NCBI RefSeq assembly: GCF_002362315.1
Contig: NZ_MTZV01000002.1
Location: 1,054,001-1,118,000, forward strand
DNA: 64,000 nucleotides
Direction of reading: 5' to 3'
Source of the DNA: Paraburkholderia acidicola
GTDB lineage: Bacteria; Pseudomonadota; Gammaproteobacteria; Burkholderiales; Burkholderiaceae
This document shows positions 45,243-55,055 of the stretch, one piece after another. Under the pieces are notes generated by a model, which did no database searches, was not told the origin of the DNA, and saw only the letters and a list, made by a program, of their open reading frames with translations. A program made the translations under genes and the position numbers. Position 1 is the first letter of the stretch. Every line of letters begins with the position of its first letter.

Positions 45243-46628
45243 ATGTCCATCGACGCTCTCGTGTTGCAAGCGGCCAGGCACTCCCAGGCGGGACAGCTCG
45301 ATCTCGTGGAACCGCTGTTGCTGCAGATACTCGCCATCGAACCACAGCATCAGATAGCGTGCCTCGAACTCGCGCGGGTGATGATACTGAGCGGTCGCTA
45401 CGATGAAGCGGTCGCCGTGCTCGAGCCGCTTGCCGATGAGGGGCTCGCCGATGCCGAGGTGTATCGAAGGCTCGCACTCGCACATTCGTTTGCGGATAGA
45501 AAAGGCGCTGCGATCATGTACTACCGGCATGCCCTTGAACTTGAACCCGGCAACGGGCAGGTCTTGCACAGCATCGCCAATCTGGAGCAGGCGTCAGGAT
45601 TCACAGACCAGGCCGCGGCAACCTATCGCGATGCGGTCGAAGTGAAGCCGTTGTGGACTATGCCTGCCGCAGTCTCGCCGCCGGAATTCCGCGTCTTGTG
45701 GATGTTCGCGCCGGGCGCGGGCAACACACCGCCCGACTATTTCGTTAGTCGCGCGCGTTTCGAAAGCAGCATCCTCACCGTGCTCGACGGCGTCGAGTAC
45801 GACATCGATCTGCTGCGTTGCCATGCAGACGTGGTCGTCAATCTCGTTTCCGATGTCGACCAGAGTCGCGCCATTCTGAATACCGTGGAAGCGCTCGCGG
45901 AACGTATCGGCAGGCCGGTGTTCAATCACCCGCGAGGGATTGTCGGTACGGACCGGGCGTCGATTTCGATGCGTCTCGCGGGAACACCCGGCTGTGTCGT
46001 TCCGCACACATGCACGTTTTCGAACGTCGATCTGCTGCACATGCTGAACAAAAACGAAACGGCGGAACTACAGTTTCCGCTACTCGTTCGACGCGCCGGT
46101 ACGCATGGTGGCGAAGACTTCGAGAAGGTCGACGATCGCAATCAGCTCAATGAGTTTGTGAACTGCATTGGCGAGTCGGATTACTACGTCACGCCGTTCG
46201 TCGACTACCGGTCCGAAGACGGGTATTTCCGCAAGTACCGGTTTATCTTCGTGGGAGACGAAATTCTTCCGTATCACCTCGCGATCGATGACAAGTGGAA
46301 GATCCATCACGTGACGACATCGATGGCGGGCATTCAATGGATGCAGGACGAAGAACGGGCGTTCCTCGACGATCCGTGGCGTGTCTTCGCCGCGCCCCAG
46401 CAAGCGGCGTTGCGCGCGATCCGGAATACCATCGGCCTCGATTACTTCGGCATCGACTGCGCGTTGACGCCTGCGGGCGAGGTCGTCGTGTTCGAGGTCA
46501 ACGCGACGATGCTGGTGCATGGCGAGAACGACCGCTTTCCGTACAAGACCGAAGCGGTCAGCCGGATCAGGCAGCAATTCCATTCATTGCTCGATCGAAC
46601 TGCGCACGAGGCGCTAAGTACCTTGTAG
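45243..46628 (+). CDS. TPR plus ATP-grasp fusion protein
   Basis: This is a 461-residue protein with two parts. Residues about 1-140 are TPR repeats, for example LLLQILAIEPQHQIACLELARV and YYRHALELEPGNGQVLHSIANL. From about 150 it is ATP-grasp: LQFPLLVRRAGTHGGEDF holds the nucleotide-binding lysine/arginine loop, TPFVDYRSEDGYFRKYRFIFV follows and FEVNATMLVHGEN has the Mg-binding Glu and Asn. ATP-grasp ligases join a carboxylate to an amine, so a peptide or amino-acid ligase is inferred. It is divergent from the SerC-like gene, with 244 bp between starts. The first ATG of the fold is 45243; upstream starts are in poor context. Confidence 0.75.
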   Translation: MSIDALVLQAARHSQAGQLDLVEPLLLQILAIEPQHQIACLELARVMILSGRYDEAVAVLEPLADEGLADAEVYRRLALAHSFADRKGAAIMYYRHALELEPGNGQVLHSIANLEQASGFTDQAAATYRDAVEVKPLWTMPAAVSPPEFRVLWMFAPGAGNTPPDYFVSRARFESSILTVLDGVEYDIDLLRCHADVVVNLVSDVDQSRAILNTVEALAERIGRPVFNHPRGIVGTDRASISMRLAGTPGCVVPHTCTFSNVDLLHMLNKNETAELQFPLLVRRAGTHGGEDFEKVDDRNQLNEFVNCIGESDYYVTPFVDYRSEDGYFRKYRFIFVGDEILPYHLAIDDKWKIHHVTTSMAGIQWMQDEERAFLDDPWRVFAAPQQAALRAIRNTIGLDYFGIDCALTPAGEVVVFEVNATMLVHGENDRFPYKTEAVSRIRQQFHSLLDRTAHEALSTL

Positions 46629-46639
46629 CACCGGGCTCC

Positions 46640-47398
46640 TCACCCTTCGATCCGCTCGCGCGTCACCCCCAGCAGCGCCGCCATCGCCTGACGCGCAAGC
46701 GACGCATCCCGGTCGCGAATCGCATCGAACACCGCCGTGTGTTCGGCCAGCGATGCATTGAACACACCCGCGCGTTTCGCGTTCAGGCGAAGCTGCGCTT
46801 CGAGCGTACGTTCGATCAGCGTGCCGAGCGGCACCAGCAACTCATTGCTACACGCGGCCAGCACGCTCAGGTGAAACTGCAAGTCGGCGCGCACCCATTC
46901 ATCGACGTTGCGGGCTTCGACCATCGCGGTATGCGCGGCATCGAGTTCGGCAAACGTTTCGTCGTCGTGCGATGCCGCGGCCAGCGATGCCGCATACGGC
47001 TCGATCATTTCGCGCATTTCCTGCAGCTTGAGCGCGAACGCCATTGCCGGTGCTACCCGCGAGTACCAGTCGAGCAGATCCGCATCGAGCAGGTTCCACG
47101 CGGTGCGCGGCCGCACCCGCGTACCGACGCGCGGTCGCGACTCGATCAGCCCCTTCGACGTCAAAGTACGCAGCGCCTCGCGCAACACGGTGCGGCTCAC
47201 GCCGAACGCATCCATCAATTCCGCTTCGCGCGGCAGGATCGATTCGGGCGCGTAGTCGCCGCGCAGGATGGCGGTCGCAAGCTCATACGCAACGCGGCCG
47301 TGCAGGTCGTGCTGAATGGCTTTTCTCCCTGTTAAATGTGCTGCGTCCCAAATAGTACTATTAATAGTATTAAACGTCGATTTTGTGTAGTATTTCAC
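46640..47398 (-). CDS. GntR/FadR-family regulator of the D-galactonate genes
   Basis: This is a regulator of about 230-252 residues. The winged helix reads [54 protein letters not shown], and the FCD domain follows with [11 protein letters not shown] and [14 protein letters not shown]. It is divergent from dgoD, as GntR regulators of galactonate genes usually are. The start is not settled: the only in-frame start upstream of the fold is a GTG at 47398, which has GAGGA too close, and it would place a perfect palindrome inside the gene. Confidence 0.85.
   Translation of the reverse strand: MKYYTKSTFNTINSTIWDAAHLTGRKAIQHDLHGRVAYELATAILRGDYAPESILPREAELMDAFGVSRTVLREALRTLTSKGLIESRPRVGTRVRPRTAWNLLDADLLDWYSRVAPAMAFALKLQEMREMIEPYAASLAAASHDDETFAELDAAHTAMVEARNVDEWVRADLQFHLSVLAACSNELLVPLGTLIERTLEAQLRLNAKRAGVFNASLAEHTAVFDAIRDRDASLARQAMAALLGVTRERIEG
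47356..47369. promoter_or_regulatory. Perfect 14-bp palindrome, likely GntR operator
   Basis: TACTATTAATAGTA (47356-47369) is a perfect palindrome in an AT-rich patch between the GntR gene and dgoD, about 117 bp before the dgoD start. GntR/FadR repressors bind short palindromes there. It overlaps the first codons of the regulator if the GTG at 47398 is the true start. Confidence 0.6.
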
Positions 47399-47486
47399 TC
47401 CTCAGGGGTTCGCGAGCCCGCCCGAACGGCACCCGCATTCGCGCCCCACGCCCAACATTGCAGCTGCGCGACAAGGAGACGCCGCC

Positions 47487-48635
47487 ATGAAAATTACCCG
47501 AATCGAGACTTTTATCGTTCCACCGCGCTGGTGCTTCGTGAAGGTCGAAACCGATGCAGGCATCGTCGGTTGGGGCGAACCGGTCGTGGAAGGCCGTGCG
47601 CATACGGTCGCGGCCGCCGTCGATGAACTCTCCGACTATCTGATCGGCAAAGACCCGCTGCTAATCGAAGATCACTGGCAAGTGATGTACCGCGCGGGCT
47701 TCTATCGCGGCGGCCCGATCTCGATGAGCGCGATCGCCGGGGTGGACCAGGCACTGTGGGACATCAAGGGCAAACATCACGGCGTGCCGGTGCATGCGCT
47801 GCTCGGCGGCCAGGTGCGCGATCGCATCAAGGTGTATTCGTGGATCGGCGGTGATCGTCCGAGCGACGTCGCGAACAACGCGCGCGCCGTGGTCGAGCGC
47901 GGCTTCAAGGCGATCAAGATGAACGGCTCGGAAGAGCTGCAGATCATCGATACCTTCGACAAGGTGCAAGGCGTCATCAACAACGTCGCCGCGGTGCGCG
48001 AGGCGGTGGGACCGAACGTCGGCATTGGCGTGGACTTCCATGGCCGCGTGCACAAGCCGATGGCCAAGGTGCTCGCGAAGGAACTCGATCCGTACAAGCT
48101 GATGTTCATCGAAGAACCGGTGCTGTCGGAGAACGTCGAGGCACTGCGCGACATCGTCAACCAGACCAGCACGCCGATCGCCCTCGGCGAGCGTCTGTAT
48201 TCGCGCTGGGACTTCAAGCACATCCTCGCCGGCGGCTACGTCGACATCATCCAGCCGGATGCGTCGCATGCGGGCGGTATCACCGAGTGCCGCAAGATCG
48301 CATCGATGGCCGAAGCGTACGACGTCGCGCTCGCGCTGCACTGCCCGCTCGGTCCGATTGCACTCGCCACCTGTCTGCAGATCGACGCGGTCAGCTACAA
48401 CGCGTTCATCCAGGAGCAGAGCCTCGGCATCCACTACAACCAGGGCAACGATCTGCTCGACTACATCCGCAACCCGGAAGTCTTCAAGTATGAAGACGGC
48501 TTCGTGTCGATTCCGCAAGGCCCGGGCCTCGGCATCGATGTGAACGAAGAGAAGGTGCGCGAGATGGCGAAGGTGGGCCATCGCTGGCGTAATCCGGTGT
48601 GGCGCCACGCGGACGGTAGCGTCGCGGAATGGTGA
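47487..48635 (+). CDS. dgoD: D-galactonate dehydratase
   Basis: This 382-residue enolase-superfamily enzyme matches the length of E. coli DgoD. It starts [15 protein letters not shown], has [13 protein letters not shown], the metal ligand cluster with [12 protein letters not shown] near residue 183, EEPVLSEN near 210, and the C-terminal [10 protein letters not shown] and EQSLGIHYN. It removes water from D-galactonate to give 2-keto-3-deoxygalactonate. It has a good ribosome site (AAGGAGACGCCGCC) and its stop overlaps the transporter start, so both are one operon. KDGal kinase and aldolase genes are not in the window. Confidence 0.93.
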   Translation: MKITRIETFIVPPRWCFVKVETDAGIVGWGEPVVEGRAHTVAAAVDELSDYLIGKDPLLIEDHWQVMYRAGFYRGGPISMSAIAGVDQALWDIKGKHHGVPVHALLGGQVRDRIKVYSWIGGDRPSDVANNARAVVERGFKAIKMNGSEELQIIDTFDKVQGVINNVAAVREAVGPNVGIGVDFHGRVHKPMAKVLAKELDPYKLMFIEEPVLSENVEALRDIVNQTSTPIALGERLYSRWDFKHILAGGYVDIIQPDASHAGGITECRKIASMAEAYDVALALHCPLGPIALATCLQIDAVSYNAFIQEQSLGIHYNQGNDLLDYIRNPEVFKYEDGFVSIPQGPGLGIDVNEEKVREMAKVGHRWRNPVWRHADGSVAEW

Positions 48636-49957
48636 GCCAGCAGGGCCGCGCGGTGGAGGAGGCGACGGGAAGCGCCGCGCCGCGCGCGACCGGCAAACGG
48701 CATCGTCTACTGGCGATGCTGTTCGTCACCGTCGTCATCACCTATCTGGACCGCAGCAACCTGTCGATCGCCGCGACGGCGATCGGTCGTCAGCTCGCGC
48801 TGACGCCTGCGCAACTCGGGCTCGTGTTCTCCGCGTTCGGTTGGTCGTATGCGCTGCTGCAGATTCCGGGCGGCATGCTCGTCGATCGCACGCGTCCGCG
48901 GCTGATGATGGCGGCGATCGTCGGGCTGTGGTCGCTCGCGACGATCCTGCAGGGTTTCGCCGGTGCGTTCGTCGCGCTGCTGTCGTTGCGCGTGTTGCTC
49001 GGCGTACTCGAAGCCCCGGCCTATCCGACGCTGAACCGCGTCGTCACGACGTGGTTTCCCGACAGCGAGCGCGCCCGCGCCATCGCGATCTATACGTCGG
49101 GGCAATACGTGGGCCTCGCGTTTCTCACCCCGCTTCTCGTGCTGACACAGGAACGCTTCGGCTGGCATGGCGTATTCGTGCTGACCGGGTTGGTTGGTGT
49201 GGCGTGGGCCTTCGTCTGGTATGCGCTGTATCGCGATCCGTCCGACGCGCAGGGCATCAACCAGCAGGAACTCGATACGATCCGCGCGGGCGGCGGGCTC
49301 GTCGAACTCGGCGACGCACACAAGGCAAGCGCTGCACGCCGCCGCTATACGACGAGCGACTGGCGCGCCGTGCTCGGCAACCGCAAGTTGTGGGGCGTGT
49401 ACGTCGGCCAGATCGCGGTGACGTCGACGCTGTGGTTCTTCCTCACGTGGTTCCCGACCTACCTCGTCAAATACCGTCACATGGACTTCCTGAAGGCCGG
49501 GTTCATGGCGGCCGTGCCGTTTCTTGCTGCGTTCGTCGGTATTCTCGTATCGGGGTTGCTGTCTGACTGGATGATCCGCCGCGGCGCGTCGGCGACTGTC
49601 GCACGCAAGGTGCCGATCGTCAGTGGGTTGCTGCTGTCGACGGCGATCGTCGGGGCCAACTATGTCGAGACGCCGTCGATGGTCATCGTGTTCATGGCGA
49701 TCGCGTTCTTCGGCAGCGGCGTCGCGTCGATCACGTGGGTGCTCGTGTCGTCGATGGCGAAGAAGGAACTGCTCGGCCTCACCGGCGGCATGTTCAACCT
49801 GATGGGCAACCTGTCGTCGATCTGCGTACCCATCGTGATCGGCCTGCTCGTGAAGGGCGACGACTTCGCGCCCGCTCTCGTGTTCATGAGCGCGGTCGGC
49901 GTGGTCGGTGCGCTGTCGTATCTGTTCGTCGTCGGACGGATCGAGCGGATCGAATAG
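48629..49957 (+). CDS. MFS transporter (anion:cation symporter family), likely D-galactonate
   Basis: This 442-residue protein has 12 predicted helices and ACS-family signatures: [14 protein letters not shown] near residue 40, [24 protein letters not shown] near 78, and [31 protein letters not shown] near 115. It overlaps dgoD by 7 bp, so galactonate uptake is the natural inference (DgoT-like). Related hexuronate carriers (ExuT) are the alternative. Confidence 0.9.
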   Translation: MVSQQGRAVEEATGSAAPRATGKRHRLLAMLFVTVVITYLDRSNLSIAATAIGRQLALTPAQLGLVFSAFGWSYALLQIPGGMLVDRTRPRLMMAAIVGLWSLATILQGFAGAFVALLSLRVLLGVLEAPAYPTLNRVVTTWFPDSERARAIAIYTSGQYVGLAFLTPLLVLTQERFGWHGVFVLTGLVGVAWAFVWYALYRDPSDAQGINQQELDTIRAGGGLVELGDAHKASAARRRYTTSDWRAVLGNRKLWGVYVGQIAVTSTLWFFLTWFPTYLVKYRHMDFLKAGFMAAVPFLAAFVGILVSGLLSDWMIRRGASATVARKVPIVSGLLLSTAIVGANYVETPSMVIVFMAIAFFGSGVASITWVLVSSMAKKELLGLTGGMFNLMGNLSSICVPIVIGLLVKGDDFAPALVFMSAVGVVGALSYLFVVGRIERIE

Positions 49958-50178
49958 ACCGCCCCGACGTTACGGCACATCGCTCGGGCGGCTCGGCGGT
50001 TACGTAACATCGGGGGCCGGAACCGCTTCCGCTGCCGCTTCTTACCTTCTCCCGCATCCCACCTCTGTTCCGCAAAGCCTTGTCAAACAAGGCTTTTCTG
50101 CGTTCCGCCCAGCCAACCGCGCCAACCTGGCCCGCTCTTTGCTCGATACGACTAAAACAGCAATTCGAGAGGCAGGCA

Positions 50179-50481
50179 ATGGGCGAGTTTCTTCCCGACT
50201 ATCTGATCCGCGAACAGGCGGCGGTCGGCACGCTAGTGGTATTCGCGATCCTGCGCGTGATCGCCGCCATGGTCGCGTACGAACGCGGCTGGCGCATCGC
50301 GACCGTCGATAAATGTTTTATTGCGGCTGTCGCGCTCTACTGTGTGCCGCAGCTGTTCGATCTGCTCACGCATCTGTACACCGCGCGCATTGCCTCGGCA
50401 GAACTGGAAGGCAAGATTGCGGGCGGCGCGATTGCGTTGTTCTGTGCGCCGATCGTGGGTCACAAGCTTGGTTATGAATAG
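50179..50481 (+). CDS. Small conserved membrane protein
   Basis: This is a 100-residue protein with two or three hydrophobic segments (VGTLVVFAILRVIAAMV, CFIAAVALYCVPQLFDLL and GGAIALFCAPIVGHKLG). I recognise no family. The start MGEFLPDYLIREQ at 50179 is preceded by GAGAGGCAGGCA. It sits 49 bp before a DUF2158 gene in the same direction and may be cotranscribed. Confidence 0.6.
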   Translation: MGEFLPDYLIREQAAVGTLVVFAILRVIAAMVAYERGWRIATVDKCFIAAVALYCVPQLFDLLTHLYTARIASAELEGKIAGGAIALFCAPIVGHKLGYE

Positions 50482-50530
50482 ACTGCCCGCGGTTTTCTCC
50501 GCGACTGCCGATAACGAACGCGCACGCACC

Positions 50531-50746
50531 ATGACATACGCCACCACGACCACCGCATACCAACCCGGCGACGTGCTCACGCTGAAATCAGGCGGACAGC
50601 CGATGACCGCCACCTGGGTAGGACCGGTCCTCTTCGCGTCGGGCACCTGGCTGATCTGCCAGTGGTTCGGCGACGATGGCGAACTGCATCAGGAGATGTT
50701 TCCGGGAGAAACGCTGGAACGGGTGCACGACGCGCTCGTAGCATGA
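50531..50746 (+). CDS. DUF2158 (YodC-like) protein
   Basis: This is a 71-residue protein. The family pattern is clear: PGDVLTLKSGGQPMTA near residue 12, then WLICQWFGDDGELHQEMFPGETLERV. Members are small beta-rich cytoplasmic proteins of unknown function. It is followed by a strong terminator at 50792, which ends this short transcript. Confidence 0.85.
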   Translation: MTYATTTTAYQPGDVLTLKSGGQPMTATWVGPVLFASGTWLICQWFGDDGELHQEMFPGETLERVHDALVA

Positions 50747-51148
50747 CGGGCAGTATGGGACAGCCGGCTCCCCGCCGGGTGACCGTGTGTTTGCGCCGTA
50801 CAGCCACGCTGTGCGGCGCATTTTTGTTGGCGCTGTCACATCGACTGCTGCCCGCGCCATCTTTGCCTTGAGCGCCAATCTCAAGCGTTGAGGCTGCCGC
50901 CAGGCTCAACGCCTCCCGGCAAAGCATGTGACAAAGATTCAGATTCTCATGCGCTTCACACGGCATACTGCCGCGCCCAGTTGACAGGCTCTGCCTCGAC
51001 CTGCCGGGCTACGGATGCCTCCTGATCAGGATCACGGCGTCCCGCATCGAAATTCACACTTACACGTTGCCCGTCGTGCTGGCCATCCATGCTGTGGGCG
51101 GTTAGCACGAGCAGATCATGCGTCGGGCAACTCATTGAATGGTGATTT
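50747..51148. other. Non-coding stretch before the CAP lipoprotein
   Basis: Apart from the terminator at 50792-50829 and a short inverted repeat (GCGTTGAG with CTCAACGC near 50886-50912), I see no gene. Open frames on both strands here lack coding character. The right part must contain the promoter of the CAP-domain gene. Confidence 0.6.
50792..50829 (+). terminator. Rho-independent terminator after the DUF2158 gene
   Basis: TGCGCCGTACAG pairs with CTGTGCGGCGCA (one T-G wobble) around a five-base loop and is followed by TTTTTGTT. It is 46 bp past the DUF2158 stop. Confidence 0.92.
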
Positions 51149-52417
51149 ATGAAAGAAGCTAAACGGGCAGCGACCGGGCTGTGCCTGGTGCTCGCTTTAT
51201 CTGCGTGTGGCGGAAACGGCAGCGACTCATCCCAAACGACAGTAGGCAGTCCGCCCGACAGGAGCGCGGTTTCGCCGACGCCGCCTGGCGGGCCGGCTTC
51301 CTCCGCGGCAAACAACGCACCTTCGGCAACGGCAGACGCCGCCCCGGTGGCTTCATCGGACGCTGATCCGTCGGCCGCTTCGAATGTGCCGCCCGGCCCA
51401 TCGGAACCCGCGCCAGGTATCACATCTGAAACCGGCCTCGATACGGCGCCCCAGCAAACCGCGGCAGACGAAACGCAGTGCTACACGCTAAAAGACGCTA
51501 CCCCTCCCGCCAGCAGCATAACGGCCAATGTCACGCTGTTCCCTGCGCGCGGTGCCGCGCAAGTCGTCGATTACCGGGTGTTGGGCGATCCGAAGTCGGC
51601 GGGGTTTTGCTACGCGAATTACCGCCGCGCGCTGATCGGGCTTCCCGCTCTAGAGCCTCAAGCCAGACTGGCCGAGGCCGCGCAAAACCACACGGATTAC
51701 ATGCTGCTGCGTCGCACGGCCGGACACAATGAGACGCCTGGTCCGGGCTTCACGGGCGCCACGCCAGATGACCGTATCCAGAAGCTCTACCCGACCAACT
51801 TCACGGGCGAAGTACTGGTGCATGTGAGTCAACGGATACCGCGTCTCAACGCACAGCCCCGACTGCCGTCGAACGACATGATGGTCGCCGAACTGATCCA
51901 CGCACCGTTTCATCGGATGGGTCTATTTGGGAGCTTCAGGTCGGGAGGAACGGGATACGCTCAAGACATCACACAGCCGGTCGAGGGCGGTACGCGTGGG
52001 GATTTCTACCAGACGATCAATCTGGCGGATGCCCTCGAAATCGGCAGCGATTCGCAACTCCTCGCATACCCGTACGACGGTCAGGCCGATGTGCCGACTA
52101 GCTGGACCAATAACGAGTACCCGAATCCTGCCCCCGGGCATGCGGGTGAGACGTTGGGCTATTCGGTTTCGGTCCAGTCATTCAGCCATGTCCTCCGGCT
52201 TGCCGTGACCTCCTTCACGCTGACCGATGCGTCGGGTAAGGACGTGCCGTGCCTGAAGGTCGACAGTAGCAGCGCAGGCTTCGGTAGTGAGTTGCGGGGC
52301 AGCGCGATCTGCACGCCAATCAAGCCGCTAGCTGCCAGAACGACGTACGTGGTGAGCCTGAAGGGCACACTGGGCACGAGGCCGGTGAACCTCACGTGGC
52401 GCTTTACGACACGGTGA
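51149..52417 (+). CDS. Lipoprotein with a CAP/SCP-like domain
   Basis: This is a 422-residue protein with a lipoprotein signal (LVLALSAC, lipid on Cys20). Residues about 21-120 are a disordered Ala/Pro/Ser linker. From about 140 there is a CAP/SCP-like region: FCYANYRRALIGLPALEPQARLAEAAQNHTDYM, AELIHAPFHRMGLFG and GYAQDITQ. The final beta-rich part (FTLTDASGKDVPC to VNLTWRFTTR) resembles an Ig-like or bacterial SLP domain. CAP domains occur in secreted proteins of unclear action. Location is probably the outer membrane or the periplasm. Confidence 0.75.
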   Translation: MKEAKRAATGLCLVLALSACGGNGSDSSQTTVGSPPDRSAVSPTPPGGPASSAANNAPSATADAAPVASSDADPSAASNVPPGPSEPAPGITSETGLDTAPQQTAADETQCYTLKDATPPASSITANVTLFPARGAAQVVDYRVLGDPKSAGFCYANYRRALIGLPALEPQARLAEAAQNHTDYMLLRRTAGHNETPGPGFTGATPDDRIQKLYPTNFTGEVLVHVSQRIPRLNAQPRLPSNDMMVAELIHAPFHRMGLFGSFRSGGTGYAQDITQPVEGGTRGDFYQTINLADALEIGSDSQLLAYPYDGQADVPTSWTNNEYPNPAPGHAGETLGYSVSVQSFSHVLRLAVTSFTLTDASGKDVPCLKVDSSSAGFGSELRGSAICTPIKPLAARTTYVVSLKGTLGTRPVNLTWRFTTR

Positions 52418-52542
52418 CCGGTATGCAGCGCCGGGGCTGGCGGTAGTAATTTGCGGGGCGGGTTTCTGGCCTAGAGCATTCTTCCAGATTCACGCCCTGC
52501 CCCGCGGTGCTGTCACGTGTTGCGTGTCGCGTGACCGGCCGG

Positions 52543-53472
52543 TTAGCCAACCAGCGCGGCGAACCCCGGCACACTATGCGACAGCGCCGCAGCCGCAACG
52601 AACACACCGATCATCGCCAGCGCCTCGAAGTACAGCAGATTGACCACTGTGTGCGCATCGACGGTCGATGCGGTACGGCGCAACCGCGGCAGCGCCGAGA
52701 AGCGGCTGAACGCGGCGAACAGCAGCGCCAGCGCGACGAGCGCGAGCTTGAGCAGCAGCACGTGACCCCAGGTGCTGGTCCAGATCACCTCGAGTGAACC
52801 ACCCGAGCCGCGCGCGGTATTGAACGCGCCAGTCGCGAGCACGAATACGAACGCCACCAGCGAGACACTCGACAACTGCACCCCGGTGCGGATCAATACC
52901 CCGCGCGCCGTCGACGCTCCAAGCGCCGGCAACACAGCGAGACCGGCCGCGATCACGAGACCACCCCATACGCCGGTCGCGAGGATATGCAGCGTGTGCA
53001 CACCGATCGCGGCGGAGACGACGCCCTCATCGGCCGCATGTCCAAGCGATGCCTTGCCCGCCGCGACCACGATCACCGCCAGCCAGAGCAACGCGTTGCG
53101 CACCGTGCCGTGGTCAGCCAAAGCCGTGAGAAGCAACAGCACCGCACCCGCGAACGCGACACCCCATGCATGCCCGACATGCGTCTGCACGAGCACCGTG
53201 GGTATCACACCGAACGCGGCCGGCAACGCGCTACCGCTCATCGACGCAGCCTCGTACCACAGCCAGCCGAGGTCGGCGAGCAGCAGCACGATCGTCGCCG
53301 CCCGCATCGAGCGTTGCGCGCGCAACCATGCGGGCCGCGCCGGCGCGACCGCGGTGCGCGCATCTTTCTCGAGCCACGCGCCGAGCAGCGCGGAGCCGAG
53401 CGCAAAAGCAAACGCGACATTCATGAGCGCGGCCATGGCGACCTGCCCGATCCACAGTCCGTCCGGCCTCAT
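52543..53472 (-). CDS. copD: Copper resistance protein CopD
   Basis: This is a 309-residue polytopic membrane protein with about eight hydrophobic segments. CopD signatures include the His in HVGHAWGVAF near residue 102, SLGHAADEGVVSAAIGVHTLHILATGVWGG near 141 and the C-terminal LYFEALAMIGVFVAAAAL. CopD moves copper from the periplasm into the cytoplasm, usually with CopC. It overlaps the copC stop by ATGA (53469-53472), so the two are translationally coupled. Confidence 0.9.
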   Translation of the reverse strand: MRPDGLWIGQVAMAALMNVAFAFALGSALLGAWLEKDARTAVAPARPAWLRAQRSMRAATIVLLLADLGWLWYEAASMSGSALPAAFGVIPTVLVQTHVGHAWGVAFAGAVLLLLTALADHGTVRNALLWLAVIVVAAGKASLGHAADEGVVSAAIGVHTLHILATGVWGGLVIAAGLAVLPALGASTARGVLIRTGVQLSSVSLVAFVFVLATGAFNTARGSGGSLEVIWTSTWGHVLLLKLALVALALLFAAFSRFSALPRLRRTASTVDAHTVVNLLYFEALAMIGVFVAAAALSHSVPGFAALVG

Positions 53473-53849
53473 TTGACGATGAACCCATAGTCGCCCTGGG
53501 TGCGGTGACCATCGGTCGCGACCGCATTCCAGTGCACGCTGTAGCGCCCCGGCGCGAGCGACGGCGTCAACGCGACGTGCATCGCCTTGTGATCATCGGC
53601 CTCGACCGCGGATGCACCCGCGCTGACGGGCTTGCCCGCCGCGTCGCTCACGACGATCTTGCTGAAGGCCGGTTCGAGCGGCTCGCTGAAGCGCATCGTC
53701 ACCTGGGCGGGCGCGGCGACTTCCGAGTCAGGCGCGGGCTCGCGCGAAGTCGGCAACGCGTGAGCGAAGGCAGTGGACGCTACGGCAAACGCCGCAACGC
53801 CGGTCGCCAGCGCTCGCAGGAACGGGCGGAATGAATCGGAGGTGGTCAT
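53469..53849 (-). CDS. copC: Copper-binding periplasmic protein CopC
   Basis: This is a 126-residue exported protein. After the signal peptide (LATGVAAFAVASTAFA) the mature protein begins with His (HALPTSREPAP), which in CopC forms part of the Cu(II) site. A second ligand region is TDGHRTQGDY near the C-terminus, with Asp and His. The fold is an immunoglobulin-like beta sandwich. It lies directly upstream of copD. The ATG at 53849 (MTTSDSF) gives a normal signal peptide, and a longer frame upstream does not. Confidence 0.9.
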   Translation of the reverse strand: MTTSDSFRPFLRALATGVAAFAVASTAFAHALPTSREPAPDSEVAAPAQVTMRFSEPLEPAFSKIVVSDAAGKPVSAGASAVEADDHKAMHVALTPSLAPGRYSVHWNAVATDGHRTQGDYGFIVK

Positions 53850-54299
53850 TGAGAACAAACGAAGAGACGCATTGAAAGAGGAAACAAAGGATCTCGTAAG
53901 CAATCTGGAAATGCCAGATCCACAGGAGTAAGCGAGTAAGGCGAGCAACGCGGGTGTCGGGATACATCTGAGCTGAGGGACGCACCCAGGACCGCCTGCG
54001 CCGCGGAACCGGCAGTGTACGCTTCGATGGCGCCGCTGCGCGCCGGTTCAATCGATCTGCCAGCGGGTCTCGGCGTATCCGGGCCATGCCTGTACGAAAA
54101 CGCTCGATCGCCAGATCCGGAAGCACTAGAGACCGCTCCAGCCACGCCGCGTCAAACTGACGCATGGACGTTTGCGGGCGGATCCGCGTCGGATTGCGCA
54201 AATAGTCACCATCACCCATCGATGATAGAATGCTGCGTCGCCGCAGCGCCGGCTACTTTTTCTCACCGAGCCGTTCGAAGTTCGGTCAGGTCCCCGCTC
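53850..54299. other. Divergent promoter region between copC and the cytochrome c4 gene
   Basis: No credible gene is visible in these 450 bases. Open frames on both strands are low in coding character. Both flanking genes read away from it, so it should contain the two promoters. I see no clear palindrome for a copper regulator. Confidence 0.55.
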
Positions 54300-55034
54300 A
54301 TGATGGAGTTACGCGTGTCTTCAAGACGCATTTTCCGCCCATTGCTCGCCCTTCTGCTGATCGGCTGTGCAGGCGTCTATAGCGCTGCGAATGCGCAGAC
54401 CCAACCCAAGGCTCCGGACACGATGGAAGCGCGCGTGCAAGCTTGCGCCGCGTGTCACGGCGTGCATGGGCAAGGGACGGACAACGATTACTTCCCGCGG
54501 CTTGCGGGCAAACCGGCCGACTATCTGTACAACCAGCTCGTGAACTTCCGCGAAGCTCGCCGCCGGTATCCGCCCATGAATTACCTCGTCACGTATCTCT
54601 CGGACGACTACCTGCACGAGATCGCGACGTATTTCTCGCAGCAACGCCCGCCGTATCCGGCACCGGCCACGCCGACCGTGTCGACCTCGACGCTCGCGCG
54701 CGGTCGGGAAATCGTGCTGAACGGCGACGCGTCGAAGCAGATTCCCGCTTGCGCGGCCTGTCACGGCAAGGTGCTGACCGGTATGCAACCGGCTATCCCG
54801 GGTCTCGTGGGCCTGCACGCCGACTACATCAGCGCGCAGCTCGGCTCGTGGCGCTCGGGTACACGTCATGCCGTCGAACCTGACTGCATGCACACAATCG
54901 CCACGCGCCTGACCGACGATGACGTGAATGCCGTCGCCTCGTGGCTGTCCTCGCAGCATGCTCCGCAAAACCCCGTGCCTGCTCCGGCTGGCTCGATGAA
55001 GACTCCGCTTGCCTGCGGCAGCGAACCGCAATAA
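54300..55034 (+). CDS. Diheme cytochrome c (c4-like)
   Basis: This is a 244-residue exported protein with a signal peptide (FRPLLALLLIGCAGVYSAANA) and two haem-binding motifs, CAACH near residue 52 and CAACH near residue 157, in two similar halves. That is the cytochrome c4 layout, a periplasmic electron carrier. It forms an operon with the triheme cytochrome 21 bp downstream. The exact start is open: ATG 54300, ATG 54303 or a GTG at 54315 with GGAG ahead of it. Confidence 0.88.
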   Translation: MMELRVSSRRIFRPLLALLLIGCAGVYSAANAQTQPKAPDTMEARVQACAACHGVHGQGTDNDYFPRLAGKPADYLYNQLVNFREARRRYPPMNYLVTYLSDDYLHEIATYFSQQRPPYPAPATPTVSTSTLARGREIVLNGDASKQIPACAACHGKVLTGMQPAIPGLVGLHADYISAQLGSWRSGTRHAVEPDCMHTIATRLTDDDVNAVASWLSSQHAPQNPVPAPAGSMKTPLACGSEPQ

Positions 55035-55055
55035 GGCACCGGGAGAGATAACCAA

